DNA from: Cryphonectria parasitica EP155
Lineage: Eukaryota > Ascomycota > Sordariomycetes > Diaporthales > Cryphonectriaceae
Length of the DNA: 64,000 nucleotides
Reading direction: 5' to 3'
Assembly (NCBI RefSeq): GCF_011745365.1
Contig: NW_024468911.1
Coordinates: 1,172,759 to 1,236,758, forward strand
Shown: one piece after another, positions 20,445 to 32,561 of the stretch
How the letters are laid out: the number at the start of each line of letters is the position of its first letter
How positions within the stretch are numbered: position 1 is the stretch's first letter
Program-made: the position numbers and the translations under genes
The notes under the pieces: model-generated
The model's input: only the letters and a program-made list of their open reading frames with translations
The model's database searches: none
Told to the model about the DNA's origin: nothing

Positions 20445-21918
20445 GATCCTTGTATTTGACAGGTCAAGAACGAAAGCCCGAAGTGTGTGAGATGTGAAGT
20501 GTTGTCGTTACTAAGGTGCTTGCTCGGCCAGATTGCGAACAAGGAAGCCGTGAGCAAGACGCGTAAAGAGAATCAAGAAGGTTGGCATCCAGAAGTTGCC
20601 GATACCAACAAACACAAGAGAGATCCTGACATAGAAGAGCAGCGACCCAGGAGCATGCTTGGGATCAACGGCAAAATGTTGTTGTCAGGTATTGCTTGAT
20701 GGGAGGGAGGTTGCTGAAAGTCAAAAGCCAAAAGATTGGGACGGAGCAAAACGAAACATCCCAAAGCCTTGAGAATGCAGAGACAACTCAAGCCACGATT
20801 CCTTATCAGGGTGATAAGGTGCGGGTGACAAGGTGCAGTGCCACATTCACATGTGAACCTTAGCACCCTGGAGCCTGGTGTGCCGCCTAGCTTGGAGGCC
20901 CTGCAAGCTCTGCAAAAATGGGGAGCTGGGGCTTGCTAGGCCTGCCAAGCTCTTTACTTTACACGCCCTGGATGGCAGGGAGATCCTAAAAGAGTCACTT
21001 GAGGTAGACATTGGTGAAACTTCTGGTTCACCCCATTACCTGGTAGCTTCCAGGAGTTCTTTCTAGTCATCCACTTTGGCCCTCTGTTTACAGATGCAGG
21101 TAGGCAGACTGATTAAAGGCAGGATGGAGGCTGCCACCAAGGTTGGAGCAATATCTGAAGTATCTGCTGACAATTTGCTCCGAGGTTCCCGGAGTTTTAG
21201 AGGCATAAATGTCCCTGAACCTCCATGTTTCTATGTTCCTCAAGGCAGATATGTCATAGGAGCTGCGAGATACCCAAATCCAAAAGAGCAGAAACCTGAT
21301 GGTTTTTGGGGGGTTTTTTCTTTCTTTCAATAAATAGAAAAATAAGATATATACACACATACACACATATATATGTGAATATATAACACTTGCATTACAC
21401 CGAAAACAACTGTGCCAAAGTGCTTTCTGACCGATGACTTATAATTGTTTTTTTGGTTGGTTTTTTTTTGCAAAGGTTACTAGGGTTAGTTGCTGCCTCT
21501 GTATGCTAAGGTTTTAGGGACGTGACGTAGCTGACAAGCCCCAATTTGCAAGACTCCACTTCTCTCTGAACATGCTTTTGCAACTAAGCCTACGAGCGCG
21601 GCCCAACTGCATTCTCTTGATTTCAATCCAACCCACCAGTCACTGTGACGACAAGAACAGAACGCGCGCTGCTCCTGCTATTACACACGATCACAGAAGG
21701 AATCCAACTTGGAATTTATCAGCTTCGCGTAATTCTTCATTCCTCTTTTCTTCCGAGCAATGTCATCTTGAGCAGACCACCGAACCCTCCACCCCTTCCG
21801 ACGACTCCGCATTCCTCCAGCCCAAATTTAACCTCTCGAACTTACCACCTGGGCGCAAGGACAAAGAGGCCAACAACCAGTCGCGCAAGTCTCAGCTTCG
21901 AGCAAAGACAATTTCAAG
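20445..21918. promoter_or_regulatory. Divergent region between Ctk2 and Cds1 genes
   Basis: About 1.47 kb holding both promoters. An AT-rich stretch with ATAC/ACAC repeats occurs around 21345-21385 and T-runs around 21448-21471. No gene is supported. Confidence 0.45.
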
Positions 21919-23618
21919 ATGGGGAACGGACGTAGAGGCGTCAAATTTTCCCATAAGAAGGGCAATGGCAGCCTGGATGGTCGTCGCACCAGCTTCTCGG
22001 AAGCGAGCGAGGACGGCTCTCCCACGAGAACGAGGATGTCGCCTCAGATGAAAGACATCGCAGAGGTGAGAAGCCACCAGCCCTCTCGGGGGACTTTAAG
22101 CGCTGGGACCTTGAAGAAAGACACATGTTAACGAGACATTCCCTCTTCCCGCAGAAAGACGCAGGCGAGACGCAACAGACCGAGTACGAGAAAAAGAAGG
22201 CAAACTTCATCACCCGAGGAATATGGACCCTGATCATGATTGGGGGCTTCTTCGCCGCCCTCTTCATGGGCCACATCTACATCATCCTCATCATCACCGT
22301 CGTCCAGGTTATCTCATTCAAGGAGGTCATCGCCATCGCAAGCGTCCCCACGAAAGCCCGACAGCTCCGATCCACCAAGAGTCTGAACTGGTATTGGCTG
22401 GCCACCACCATGTACTTCCTCTATGGAGAGAGTGTGATATACTACTTCAAGCATGTGGTCCTGGTGGACAAGATGCTACTACCTCTGGCCACACACCACC
22501 GCTTCATTAGCTTCATGCTCTACATCATTGGTACGTCCGTCCGCTGTCACCGGCAGGTGCCTTGCTCGCCTAGCGTTTGTAGTCGCACAGCTGTATGCGA
22601 GTCCGCGGGAGACTGACATTTGATGTTGCAGGGTTTGTCTTCTTCGTCGCATCCCTGAAGGCGGGCCACCTCAAGTTCCAGTTCACGCAGTTCGCCTGGA
22701 CGCACATGGCGCTCCTGATCATTGTGGTGCAGGCGCACTTCATTATGAACAACATCTTCGAAGGACTGATATGGTTCTTCTTGCCCGCCGCTCTCGTCAT
22801 TACAAACGACATCTTCGCGTACATCTGTGGTATCACTTTCGGCCGCACACAGCTTATTAAACTGTCGCCCAAGAAGACAGTGGAAGGCTTCGTGGGCGCC
22901 TGGGTGATGACCATCATCTTCGGCTATGGCCTGACGAAGCTGATGATGCGCAGCGGTTATTTCATCTGTCCAGTGACGGTAAGCTGATAAAATCTTGGGG
23001 AGACTCTGTCGAGGCCAGTGGCTGAATGTTCTTCTCTTTTAGGATTTCGGCGCGAACGTCTTTACCGGCCTACAGTGTAATCCGAACCCGGTGTTCCTTC
23101 CTTACACCTACGAACTTCCTGACTTCGTCTTTCTGCCGGCCAATACGCACTTCAGCGTCACGATAGAGCCGATGCAAATCCACACCATAATCTTTGCAAC
23201 GTTTGCGTCTCTCATCGCTCCGTTTGGCGGATTCTTCGCCTCGGGTCTCAAGCGGACCTTTAAAATCAAGGACTTTGGCCACTCGATCCCCGGCCATGGT
23301 GGCATGACGGACCGTATGGACTGCCAGTTCATCATGGGGTTCTTCACCTTCCTGTACTACCACTCGTTCATTGCGACATACAAGGTCTCGCTAGGTGGGG
23401 TCATCGAGACCGCCATCACGGGGCTGACGGTGGACGAGCAGATTGAGCTGGTGAGGGGTATGGCCAGATACCTAGGAAATCAGGGCGCACTGGGCAGTGA
23501 TGTAAGTCGGCGCGCAGGCCATAATGACCCAAACATGAATTGAAAGAAACAATATAGCTAATACGCTCTCTGCCAGGTGCTGTCATGTCTTGATCAGGCA
23601 CTCCCAGCCAAGAGGTAA
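21919..23618 (+). CDS. CDS1: CDP-diacylglycerol synthase (phosphatidate cytidylyltransferase), ER
   Basis: Five exons (21919-22065, 22155-22530, 22632-22978, 23043-23501, 23577-23618) give 456 residues, essentially the length of yeast Cds1. It makes CDP-diacylglycerol from phosphatidate and CTP in the ER, feeding phosphatidylinositol and phosphatidylserine synthesis. The hydrophilic N-terminus is followed by about eight membrane segments (for example GIWTLIMIGGFFAALFMG and FLPAALVITNDIFAYICG). The diagnostic signature spans residues 357-381: SGLKR, KDFGHSIPGHGG, TDR. The last exon codes only 13 residues. All splice junctions keep frame and family sequence. Confidence 0.96.
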
Positions 23619-24577
23619 AGGGAACAAGAACAGGAAGGGCAACGAGGGCGGACAATCGGATTTCTTTGTTTCCTCTCTTGACGAGTTCTTCATTCATGAT
23701 TACACATGAAATCATAACTATTTCGGCAAATAGGAAAATTCTAGAGAAAAGATGGGCTCTGGGAAGGCTGGGAAGGGGGTCGATACTTTGGTTTCAGCGA
23801 GGGCGTAATGGCCTGTTCTGGATGCCTTCCCATGATGTATACCTGCATCACAGGCAGTAGTCGAAAACTTGAGGGTGAAATCTGTTCTCTGCTCTTCTTT
23901 CTCTGTACGTTTCACTGCTCTTGACTATAGCAAAGACTTCTGATCACACGGATATTGCTGTCTTTAGTATCGCAGGATTGTGAAATTTTGTTTTCTACCA
24001 CAGATCTATGTTGAGAGGGAAATCTCAGTCATCGTCCCGGGACAGTAGTCTTCTACGTCCAAAGTCTTTACATCTAGACGAAGTAAAGACATTGTAGGAT
24101 GACAGAGTGTTTGCTTCAAGGTTTACACAAGATTAGCTTCATCTAGGAAACACAAGCATTTAGCTCATCGTATACGGGCAGCTATACTAAGTCTGTAAGG
24201 TTATGCCAAAAAGGCATGAAGTAGCTGATGTACTGATTAGCTTAATCCGAAGCTTGGTTCATGAGCAAAACAATTTGTCATCAGCCTAAACATTGGAAAG
24301 CAAGCAACCCCTTTTTCTTTCTTTCTTTTCAACACTTGCTCTTCTCTCTCCATCCAGATCTCCGTCTTGCCTTATCCCCTCTTTCCGAGAGCTTTAAAGA
24401 AGGGAAAGTAGAAAAGAATATAAGGGGGCCGGATCGAGGCCATTTATTGAAGGAGTTCAATTTGAATTAAGGAATGTCACGTAGTTGCTTTCTTCCAATA
24501 TGCTCTGTTGATATAGCGCCTTGAATCAGAGAAGTTAAAACGCTGCAGAATCTGCAGCAGAGGGCTGAAACGGCTTC
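23619..24577. other. Gene-poor gap after Cds1
   Basis: About 960 bp of AT-rich sequence with a pyrimidine-rich run (about 24308-24350). No gene seen. Confidence 0.5.
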
Positions 24578-25069
24578 TCAGTAACTTGAACGGGAGCGCA
24601 CCAAGTCAAAAGCAAGGTTGAATTCGGGTATCCCGTTCTCCAGCCAAAACGGTACTCTCGCCGCCTCTGGGTATATGCATCCCATCAGCTGCAGTTGAGT
24701 CGACTTTTCTTGGACATCCTTCTGGTTTATACAGACAGCATCTACCCAAAGCAGTCTTACTATCTCGCTCGAGCGGAGCTGTGCAAGAGCATACCAAGCG
24801 TTGGGCTGGATGGACAACGAGAGGCCATCGCAAGCAACCGGAATAGATTTGCCTGGCTTACCCCAGGTGTAGGAAAGAGCCTTGAACTCGGGTAGGTCAT
24901 GGATTGGATGAACCAGGCTGTAGGAGATGCTCTCGTCTTTTGAGTCGGGACGGAGGTACAAGAGCCGGATTGTGTCCGGCGGCAAAGGAGAGTAATGGTA
25001 CCGTTCTCTGTGTCTTTTAGCCGTCAATATGAGAGGCACAAGCTGAGCTTGACGGACAGTGAGACCTCC
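24578..25069 (-). pseudogene. HET-domain relic, N-terminal half
   Basis: The frame reads YHYSPLPPDTIRLLYL, FKALSYTWG, VACDGLSLSIQPNAWYAL, IVRLLWVDAVCINQKD and IYPEAARVPFWLENG, the ordered blocks of the fungal HET domain. It stops shortly after NLAFDLVRS, so everything after the HET domain is missing. No ATG precedes the domain in frame (TGA TGA at about 25070-25075, then only GTG). It is therefore a fragment of an incompatibility/NLR-type gene. It preserves the half missing from the relic at 9069-9892 but on the other strand and 15 kb away; common origin is not shown. Confidence 0.7.
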
Positions 25070-26482
25070 TCATCATATCCATGCGCCTTCCCAAATACAG
25101 GCATTAAGCGCGGCCGAACAAAAGAAACGATGAGAAACCCGCGTGTTTCAGTTTTATAAGCTACATTGGAGATCTTTTGAGGCTTTAGTACAAACAAACT
25201 CCAGGCGCCAAAGCATACTTGAGTACAAGACTCTTACTGCTGTAAACCTGATGATGGGACGACGGCCTTGTCGCGCTGTATAGTAGTATAGAAGCCGATC
25301 AATGTGCCGCCTGATGTGCAGTGAAGAAACCAAATCTCTCCCGCCCTGATAGAACGGTCCTGCTGCCCATAATACAACAGCACGTGGAAAGGAGTCTGAG
25401 TCTGGTGAATTGACCTCCTTTGGGGCTTTCATGTTGATGAAATGGACGCGGTCTGAGGAGCGTTTATTGACCACCAAGCACGTTGGCAGTGGCGGCCTCA
25501 CTGCGAAATCTGTGCGAGGGCCAGTGAGTCACTGGCCCAGGGCCGTGCACGGCCCCTCCAGCCAGCCAACAGCCAGACCTGTTTATAGCCCCAGATAGCT
25601 GGCCTCGTGGCGTTTCTCTTCCTTTCTCTTTTCTCTTCAGCGCTCAGCAATGCAATCTTTTTGCCCACACACAAAATCGGTATGATGTATTCATTGGTTA
25701 CTTCACAGACGCCACGCCAGCCCTGGAGGCAAGTCCCAGTCTGCTCAATACTTCTCGTAAGACTAGTTCCAGTCCATAGGCACGCGGTGTGGAAAATTCA
25801 CTGTTCAGGTTGCATAAGGTTCAGAATCGGGCGCTCTGCTATTTGCTGGTCGATTTTCCTTGAGGCCTATCAGGTATGCAAGGGTCACACCACAAGGAAC
25901 TCCCACAGATGCCGGAATGACTAATTGAGCAGTTAATTGGGAGAATGTACGTGTGGTGAAAAAGAGGAAGAGGAGAAAAGGCAAGGCTAGCTAAGGTTGA
26001 GAGCTGAAAGGCGTAGAAGTGGCCATCCCTGGCTTAGGACAAACTATGTGGCTTTTTCAAAGCCTCAAGTCTAGCTGGAAGGCATATTGCAGGCTGACTC
26101 AACCTTGATCCCACTCCTCACCAGGGGTCGATGGCTGCTGCCAAGTACCACCAAGTGTTGCCTATAGTGCATCTGCCCTCCGATTCCGACCAATGGGCCT
26201 AAATTGTCCTCTCTGTATTACAACACCAGCTGCGCCCACAACCATTAGTACACCTGGAAATAGTTAGCAAAACCGCCTACTGCGTGCGGGACACAGCCAG
26301 CCCCTACGAGATGAGTGTTGAAAGTGAAGGAAAGCTCAAGAACTTGATTTGATCATGATCGCGATTTGGAATTGTCCAAGATAGCAGTATCGACCCTTGG
26401 CACCGTTAAAAGTACTCGCTACTAACAAGTTGAATATAGTATGAGTTGGACTGCCGAATTGCATAATGAGCTCAGTGCACAT
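25070..26482. other. Gene-poor gap before tRNA-Val
   Basis: About 1.4 kb. It has a GC-rich hairpin-like patch (GGCCAGTGAGTCACTGGCC near 25520) but no supported gene. Confidence 0.45.
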
Positions 26483-26573
26483 GGTCGAGTGGTGTAGTGG
26501 TTATCACGTGTCGTTCACAATCTCATGTGGACTTCTTCCGACAAGGTCCCCGGTTCGATCCCGGGCTCGATCA
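26483..26573 (+). tRNA. tRNA-Val(CAC) with 18-nt intron
   Basis: A complete cloverleaf can be folded. The acceptor GGTCGAG pairs with CTCGATC (26566-26572, one G-U), followed by discriminator A. The anticodon stem TGTCG (26509-26513) pairs with CGACA (26539-26543), and the T arm is CCCGG-TTCGATC-CCGGG. The anticodon CAC is at 26516-26518. The 18-nt intron 26520-26537 sits one base 3' of the anticodon, the standard eukaryotic position. A T4 terminator starts at 26574. Confidence 0.93.
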
Positions 26574-28319
26574 TTTTGCTGTTCATCTGATTGTCAACTT
26601 TTGATGTTTTGTTGGAATGTGTAATGGAATGAATGTAAGATGAGAGACATGATGTGTGAGAGTGAGTGTCATGGTTTTTGCACCACCAACTGCTTAGGAA
26701 TGGCAGCAGCAGCAGCAGCAGCAAAAACGGCAGGAGCAAGTCGGTTGGCTACCTCACAGCACATATCTACTAGCCCTTTTCTGGATTAGACCTTTACCGA
26801 GACTATGGAAGCTGGGCTCCAAGCCCCAAACTCTCCAGACAAAAAGGCCCTGTCCTCCTCTCCTCCTTCATTCGTTCCTTTATCCACCCAACCGGCCTCC
26901 CTGCCCAGCTCCCTGCTTGTCTTCGCGATTCCTCGCCCCGCGGCACAGCAGTGCACATTGCGCTTTGTCTTCCCAGCGGCTGCTGGGCCGTCCACTGTTG
27001 TCTTTAGAAAGGCGTCCGCCCCACTGCTCGTCAGCATGACTCGCCAACTGTGGTGATCGTGGCAGCCAGCGGTGGAGATTGGTCACTGTTGTAGTCCGTA
27101 CCCATCACCGCACGCAAACGAGACAAGAGTCACGAGCTGCTGCCTAGGCGGGTGGGTACGATGACCTGTGCCTAGGTGTCGCCCACACCATCAATCTTAC
27201 TATTATGGGTATGTCTCTGTTTTTCTTTATTGATCTTTGCGAGAGCGAGCCGAAGAGGCTGAAGGCTAACCTTAAGTTTAATCTTACCATGTACCAAGAA
27301 GACACTGCTATCATCTTGGCTCTTCTAATGGTACAGTGCCATGCTAATCGCGAATAACTCAGGCTGGGTTTCTCCTTCTCTACTCCTTTATTCAGGAATT
27401 GCCCAGCTGGGTTGAGGCTGAGAGCCGAGGACCCGTATATCCCAGACCGATCCTTCGTGCGGCTGCCAGCCAATGACCACAGGGTGCGCTGCTGCCTCAG
27501 ATGGAGCTGAACAGGAGTTCTCTTGGTTCTTCCTAGCAGCTCGACGATCCCCAAGACAGCTCCAGAGGCAGTGGCGGGTAATATTATGTTTGTACTACGT
27601 ACTTAGTATATCACCTTTTTGGTCTTATTTTCTCTTTTGTTCGTCTTTCTAATTGGCTAATATGGCCTCGGTTTGTCAGCTCAGGCTTCAGCCCTGACAT
27701 ATTCTGAGGGCGGGAGGCGGCCCCTAGGAGCCGGAAGTCGCATTGAAGCCCATTTCTAGCTGGCCAATCTCTCGTTGGCCACTAGCCAATCCTTCATAAT
27801 GCGTGCGTGCCCGGTGTGCCCCTATTATGGGATGTTAGCTACCCAGACACACTGGGCAAGCCCTCCAGGCCTGGGTCAGTCCTGCGTTCGGCGGGGTGCG
27901 GCTATGCTGCTTTTAGCCTTGGTGAAATGAGCCGCTGGTTTCTTCTTGGCGGAGCAGCCACCCATCTTGCCTAGCATCATACCGGATGGGATGTTTGGCC
28001 ATCCTAGCTTGGTATCTTGGGCAGGATGTGGCTCTACAGGATAGAGCTCAGCGCCAACCTTAATTTCTTTCTTATTTTTGTTTGCTCTCGTGAAAGATTT
28101 AAATACTGACTATCTCTGCCTCTCCTCTTCCGTCCTTGAGGAGGCTGTCCCTCTCTCTCTCTCTCTCTTTGGTCTCTACACACCAGTCAAGTCTTCACTC
28201 CTGTCCGCGTTTGGTCGACCCCTGATCTCTCGAGATAACCTCATATCACCATCGTGACCTCTTCCCACTTCAAACAACTCTCACCTCCCTTTTTCCATCA
28301 AACCCCCCAAGGACCAAAG
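26574..28319. other. Gene-poor gap between tRNA-Val and secreted-protein gene
   Basis: About 1.75 kb including a (GCA)6-type repeat near 26703-26722 and several short inverted repeats (such as TTGGCCACTAGCCAA near 27774). The last 200 bases, CT-rich, are the likely promoter and 5'UTR of the next gene. Confidence 0.45.
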
Positions 28320-29009
28320 ATGTACTCCTCAAGCATCCTGCTGGCGACTCTCGCCGCCGCCACCTCCGTGTCTGCCAACATGCAGGCCTTGGAGATTCCT
28401 TATCCCGAGCGCGCCATCCGCCGTGTCGAGGCCCGCCAGACCGACTCTGACTACGACTACTACACCGACTACGACACGGCAACGGCCGACCCCGGCTGTG
28501 CGTCCGCCACCGAGGCCATCCTGTCCATGGTCACGGACCTCCCCACCCCGGCCGCCGACCTCGAGTCGTGGGCCTACACTGCCTACGTCACCGACGAGTG
28601 CAGCTTCAGCGTCCCCTCCTCGCTGTCCTCCGACTACAGCGTCTACTCGTCCGAGGTCCTCTCCTGGTACGATGCCCACAGCTCTGAGATCAGCTCCGCT
28701 ATTGCGGAGTGCACCGAGCTCGCCGGCGACGCCTCTTCCTTGCCCGTGTGCACCTCGGACGGCGCCGTGGCATCTGCCACCGCGTCCGCCACCGGGGATT
28801 CCGGCAGCAGCAGCGAGACCGGTAGCAGCTCCTCCAAGACCACCGCCGCCGCTGCCACCACCTCCTCCTCTTCTTCTTCCTCCAGCAGCTCCAAGACCTC
28901 GTCGTCCTCTTCAGCCACGGCCGTGGCCACGGCTGGCGCGGCCATCCGTGAGGTTGGTCTTGTGGGCGCCGTCTTCGCCGGTGTCCTGGGTGCCGCCATT
29001 GCTCTGTAA
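28320..29009 (+). CDS. Secreted, GPI-anchored Ser-rich protein (infection-structure-specific type)
   Basis: 229 residues from the ATG at 28320; upstream codons are open only from a GTG. Signal peptide: residues 1-20 (MYSSSILLATLAAATSVSAN). A basic RVEAR site follows, possibly a Kex2-type cleavage. The conserved domain has CASATEAILSMVTDLPTP, LESWAYTAYVTDECSFSVP and a closing AECTELAGDASSLPVC, giving four cysteines. This resembles fungal proteins annotated as infection-structure-specific. A long Ser/Thr/Ala tail and a hydrophobic C-terminus (LVGAVFAGVLGAAIAL) fit GPI anchoring at the cell surface. The function of the domain is unknown. Confidence 0.82.
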   Translation: MYSSSILLATLAAATSVSANMQALEIPYPERAIRRVEARQTDSDYDYYTDYDTATADPGCASATEAILSMVTDLPTPAADLESWAYTAYVTDECSFSVPSSLSSDYSVYSSEVLSWYDAHSSEISSAIAECTELAGDASSLPVCTSDGAVASATASATGDSGSSSETGSSSSKTTAAAATTSSSSSSSSSSKTSSSSSATAVATAGAAIREVGLVGAVFAGVLGAAIAL

Positions 29010-32000
29010 CTTTTTTGAGGGGGTCATGATTCCTTCGATGTAAATCTATGTATGCATGATTACATGTACGGGGAAATATCTTGCACGAAGGTGCTACAAT
29101 TTACGACTTGAGAAAGTGTGAATGGATGAATCTTTGGTTGGCATGCATGATTTAGACATTGACACCTACCTACCGTGACAGAAGGACGAAGAAGGAAAAA
29201 CAGGTTACAACCAGAAGAAAGAGACTAAGAAAAAATACCACCGAAAAAACCAATACAATTTAATGAAGCATAAATATTTCGAAACAAAGACCAGAAGCCT
29301 CTTTCCATCTCTCATGTCTGTTGTCAGAGGCAAAGTCACCAATCTCCTTGCAAATGCACTCGTATTCGTCCTTGCCGTGGCCCTAAGAAACCTGACCAGC
29401 ATCTATCCGGCTTAGGACGGCACTGTTAGTGCTTACATGTCCCCTGGATTAATCTAATCACTGTAATGTGCATAATTAGGTACTGTATAGAGTTGTAAGC
29501 GGCTAGATCAACAGGGACCTACTTACATGCGGATTCTTTCCGTGCCGGAATTATTGACAGAGAAACAAGGGGGGCGGGCAAACACGTGGCATGCTGACTG
29601 AACCTTGACGAAAAGAGGCTTTGGCTCCTTCATGCACAGTTTTACCATACCTTTCTTTTTCATCCCCCTTGCCAAGGTAGTAGGTAATGATAGTATGCAA
29701 AGGTACTTGTCAGGGCGTGAGAGGCGATGGGTCAGCCAAGTTTACCCCATTTCAAGTTAAGTATCCCTAGCCAGGGGCCGTGAACTTTAACTTTTCAACC
29801 CGCTCTCCATCTCACTCTCACGAAGAAAAGAAGAAAATCTTTTCTTACCCATAATCAAGTGCATACTACGTAACATGTCGGTGGGTCGTGATAGAATACA
29901 GAGTTCAATACTAGTTGGAGAGTAATGAAGCCAGTGCAAACCTTCACCCTTGGCAGTCTTGTCGTCCACGGGTATTATCAATAGATGTGCTCTTGGTATG
30001 CCGATCCTTTCATGTCAGATCAAGCGAGTTTTTATCCGTGAAAAGGGCATTTGGCAATAGTAACAGAACAATCATCGGACCCGTCCAGTCTGGAAGGCCA
30101 TGCGGGCTTGGCAATAACTTCAGGTTGATGCTTTTATCAGGCGGAGGCCTTGGAAGCAGACTCTGCAGCAAGGTGGTAGGCACAACAAATTCTGCAGGAA
30201 CTGAATCAATACACTTCTCACTAACAGCGTCACTACAGCCATCATGCTGGACCATTCCCAGCAGGTCAACGCGTACATCGAGTAGTTTCTGACTGGATGC
30301 TACACAGTGCCCAGGGCAATCAGCCCTGACTCTTTTGTTGACAGACAGACTTGCATCTCAGGAGGTCAGACATTGCTTACACAATGGTCCACATCCCTCG
30401 TGATCAGTGATAGCTCATTCGTATCCCGGCTGGGCATACAGATCGACCTGTCTGGAGCCCGCCACACCACGGGAAACACAGAAATGTCTTTTGCACTGAC
30501 ACGACCGCGTGGATCATCAAAAGGTCATGCCGGACTCGGAGGTCTCAGCCACATCGCATTGTAGGATACCCTTGGGTGACTGTCGAGGACCGGTTATCAT
30601 CATATCCGCAGCGAAGAGCGGGTTGGTCATATCCTTTTAACTTCTAGGACAGGGTGACTAGCCAGCGCGCAGCCGATGATTTCTCTAGGTTGCTCTGATG
30701 GATGTCTCGGTGTCTCCGAAGGTCTTTTCCAAAAGGGCTCAAACATTGCTGAGCCGGTTCAGGTGTCTGCTAAGCTGTTGGATGGAAGATGTCATCCAAA
30801 GTAAACCATCCGGTTCCACGGTTATGGATTTTGGAAATGAGTGTATTGCAATTTCATCTTGAATATACTCACAGGTGGTAGCCAACAGGGTTGTATCTAC
30901 TTTGTCCATGGTGACACTGGCGGGTATGAGATACAGTGATAATGTAGGACCTTGCATCCTGGAAAGAAATGTAAAGTATACTAGAACCTCTTGTACTCTG
31001 GACTATCACCAGTGTAAAGTATGACAGGCTGATACATATAAATATATACCTATGTAAGCTTTGATCTGTGGCTGTGCTGTTCTTGTCGTTCAATCAGTTT
31101 TCAGCCTGAACAAATCCACGACTACCCCAGGGGCACCTGACCAGAAGCACCGATGTCTCAATGCCTCAGGGATACATTGAGAGCGCGATATCTAGCAGAC
31201 AATCCGAAGAAATCAGAAATCATTTCATGTACATATCAAATAGCAGCGAACATCAACCTGAGACATTGTCCCCGAGGGCCTTTGATGAGGGCCAAAACAG
31301 CAGCACATAAGCATGCTAAGTGCTTTTTTCAGAACTAAGTGCTACATAGACCCGGATATTGATATCTCAATTAGGCTTGACGAGCCAATGTCTATATACA
31401 TAATTGGTTTCAAAATGAACCAAATAGCATTCCTGGATGGGCTAGACATAGCAGTGAGGTCAACATCAAATATGACATGCACAAATACCTGCCTGATTTT
31501 GCATTTGGATCTCCTCCAAGCTGCGGACATTTACATGCTCCAGCATACAATGAGAAAGCAACAGCTCTGTAGGCTTGTGCAGCAGTGAATTGCCTGTCTT
31601 GCCCGGGACGGTCGAAATTGCTAAGGACAAGAGGTAAAATTTGGTCCATTTCATAGAGACTCCAGGTAGTACGCCCTTCATTATGTTGGTTGTCATTATA
31701 GGCCGAGGACATCATGCTTGATGACGAGTATGAGCGAGGATTCTTCATCGTTACCAAGTTGAGATGTTGTATGTGTAAAATGCTAGGCGGACAGCTCATC
31801 GAATTCTGTTTACTCGACACACGATGTGATCACCTAGAGTTTTAGTCTAAGTGTTTGCATACAGGCCGTGGTGAAGTCAAGGGGCCATCTCTGCTTTGGT
31901 AATAGTATCTTAAATCGTGATTAGTAATTTCCCCCGTGACTACTAACTCACTCTCTAGCTCTTCTTACCTAGACAAACCTCCTTGGAGGTGAGAACAAAC

Positions 32001-32561
32001 TTGAACACCCCCCCCCCCTCCCCCAAAAAAAAAGTAAGAAGAAAAGAGAAAGAAAAGAGAGCATCTGATTAGCCAACATAATCATGCGGACTTCGGAACT
32101 GGGCCAAGGCCGAGGCGAGGTGGTACGTATGAGCCGATCGACGATTTGCATATTTCAAAGCATCGCCAATCCGACCCGCATCAATGGTTTGGTGTTGGCT
32201 GACTAATTTGCATTACGCGGTGCCGTGGTCCTTCCAAGTAGTTTCGCAAGCTGAGAGCATCTAAGTACGCCCTTAGAATAAAACTTGTAGGTTGTGGATC
32301 TATCTGGACGCAAATGATTCCACATGACGAGGATGAGGGACGTGCCTCTTTTGAAGGGTACGATAATTCTGATGGCTTCTGTCTGCCCACGGTGTGTGAG
32401 GGCGGAGGATGTATATATATGTATATGTACTGAAGCATACCTGCGCATGTTTGATGTGAATATATCAACGTGAAGAACTCGAAGAATAGCATAACACTAC
32501 GAATCAAAACTTTCAGACACTTACCCACCCCATCACCTTGTTCAGCATCCCTTCACTCACC
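29010..32561. other. Gene-poor block, 3.5 kb
   Basis: No ORF with family resemblance on either strand. The largest open frames (for example 31410-31820 minus) have no recognisable motif. It holds a C11 tract (32008-32018) and the promoter of the NmrA-like gene at its right end. Confidence 0.5.

Noticed and set aside
26786..27056. Overlapping short ORFs on both strands after tRNA-Val
   Set aside because: Mutual shadows with low-complexity Ser/Pro composition and no family signal.
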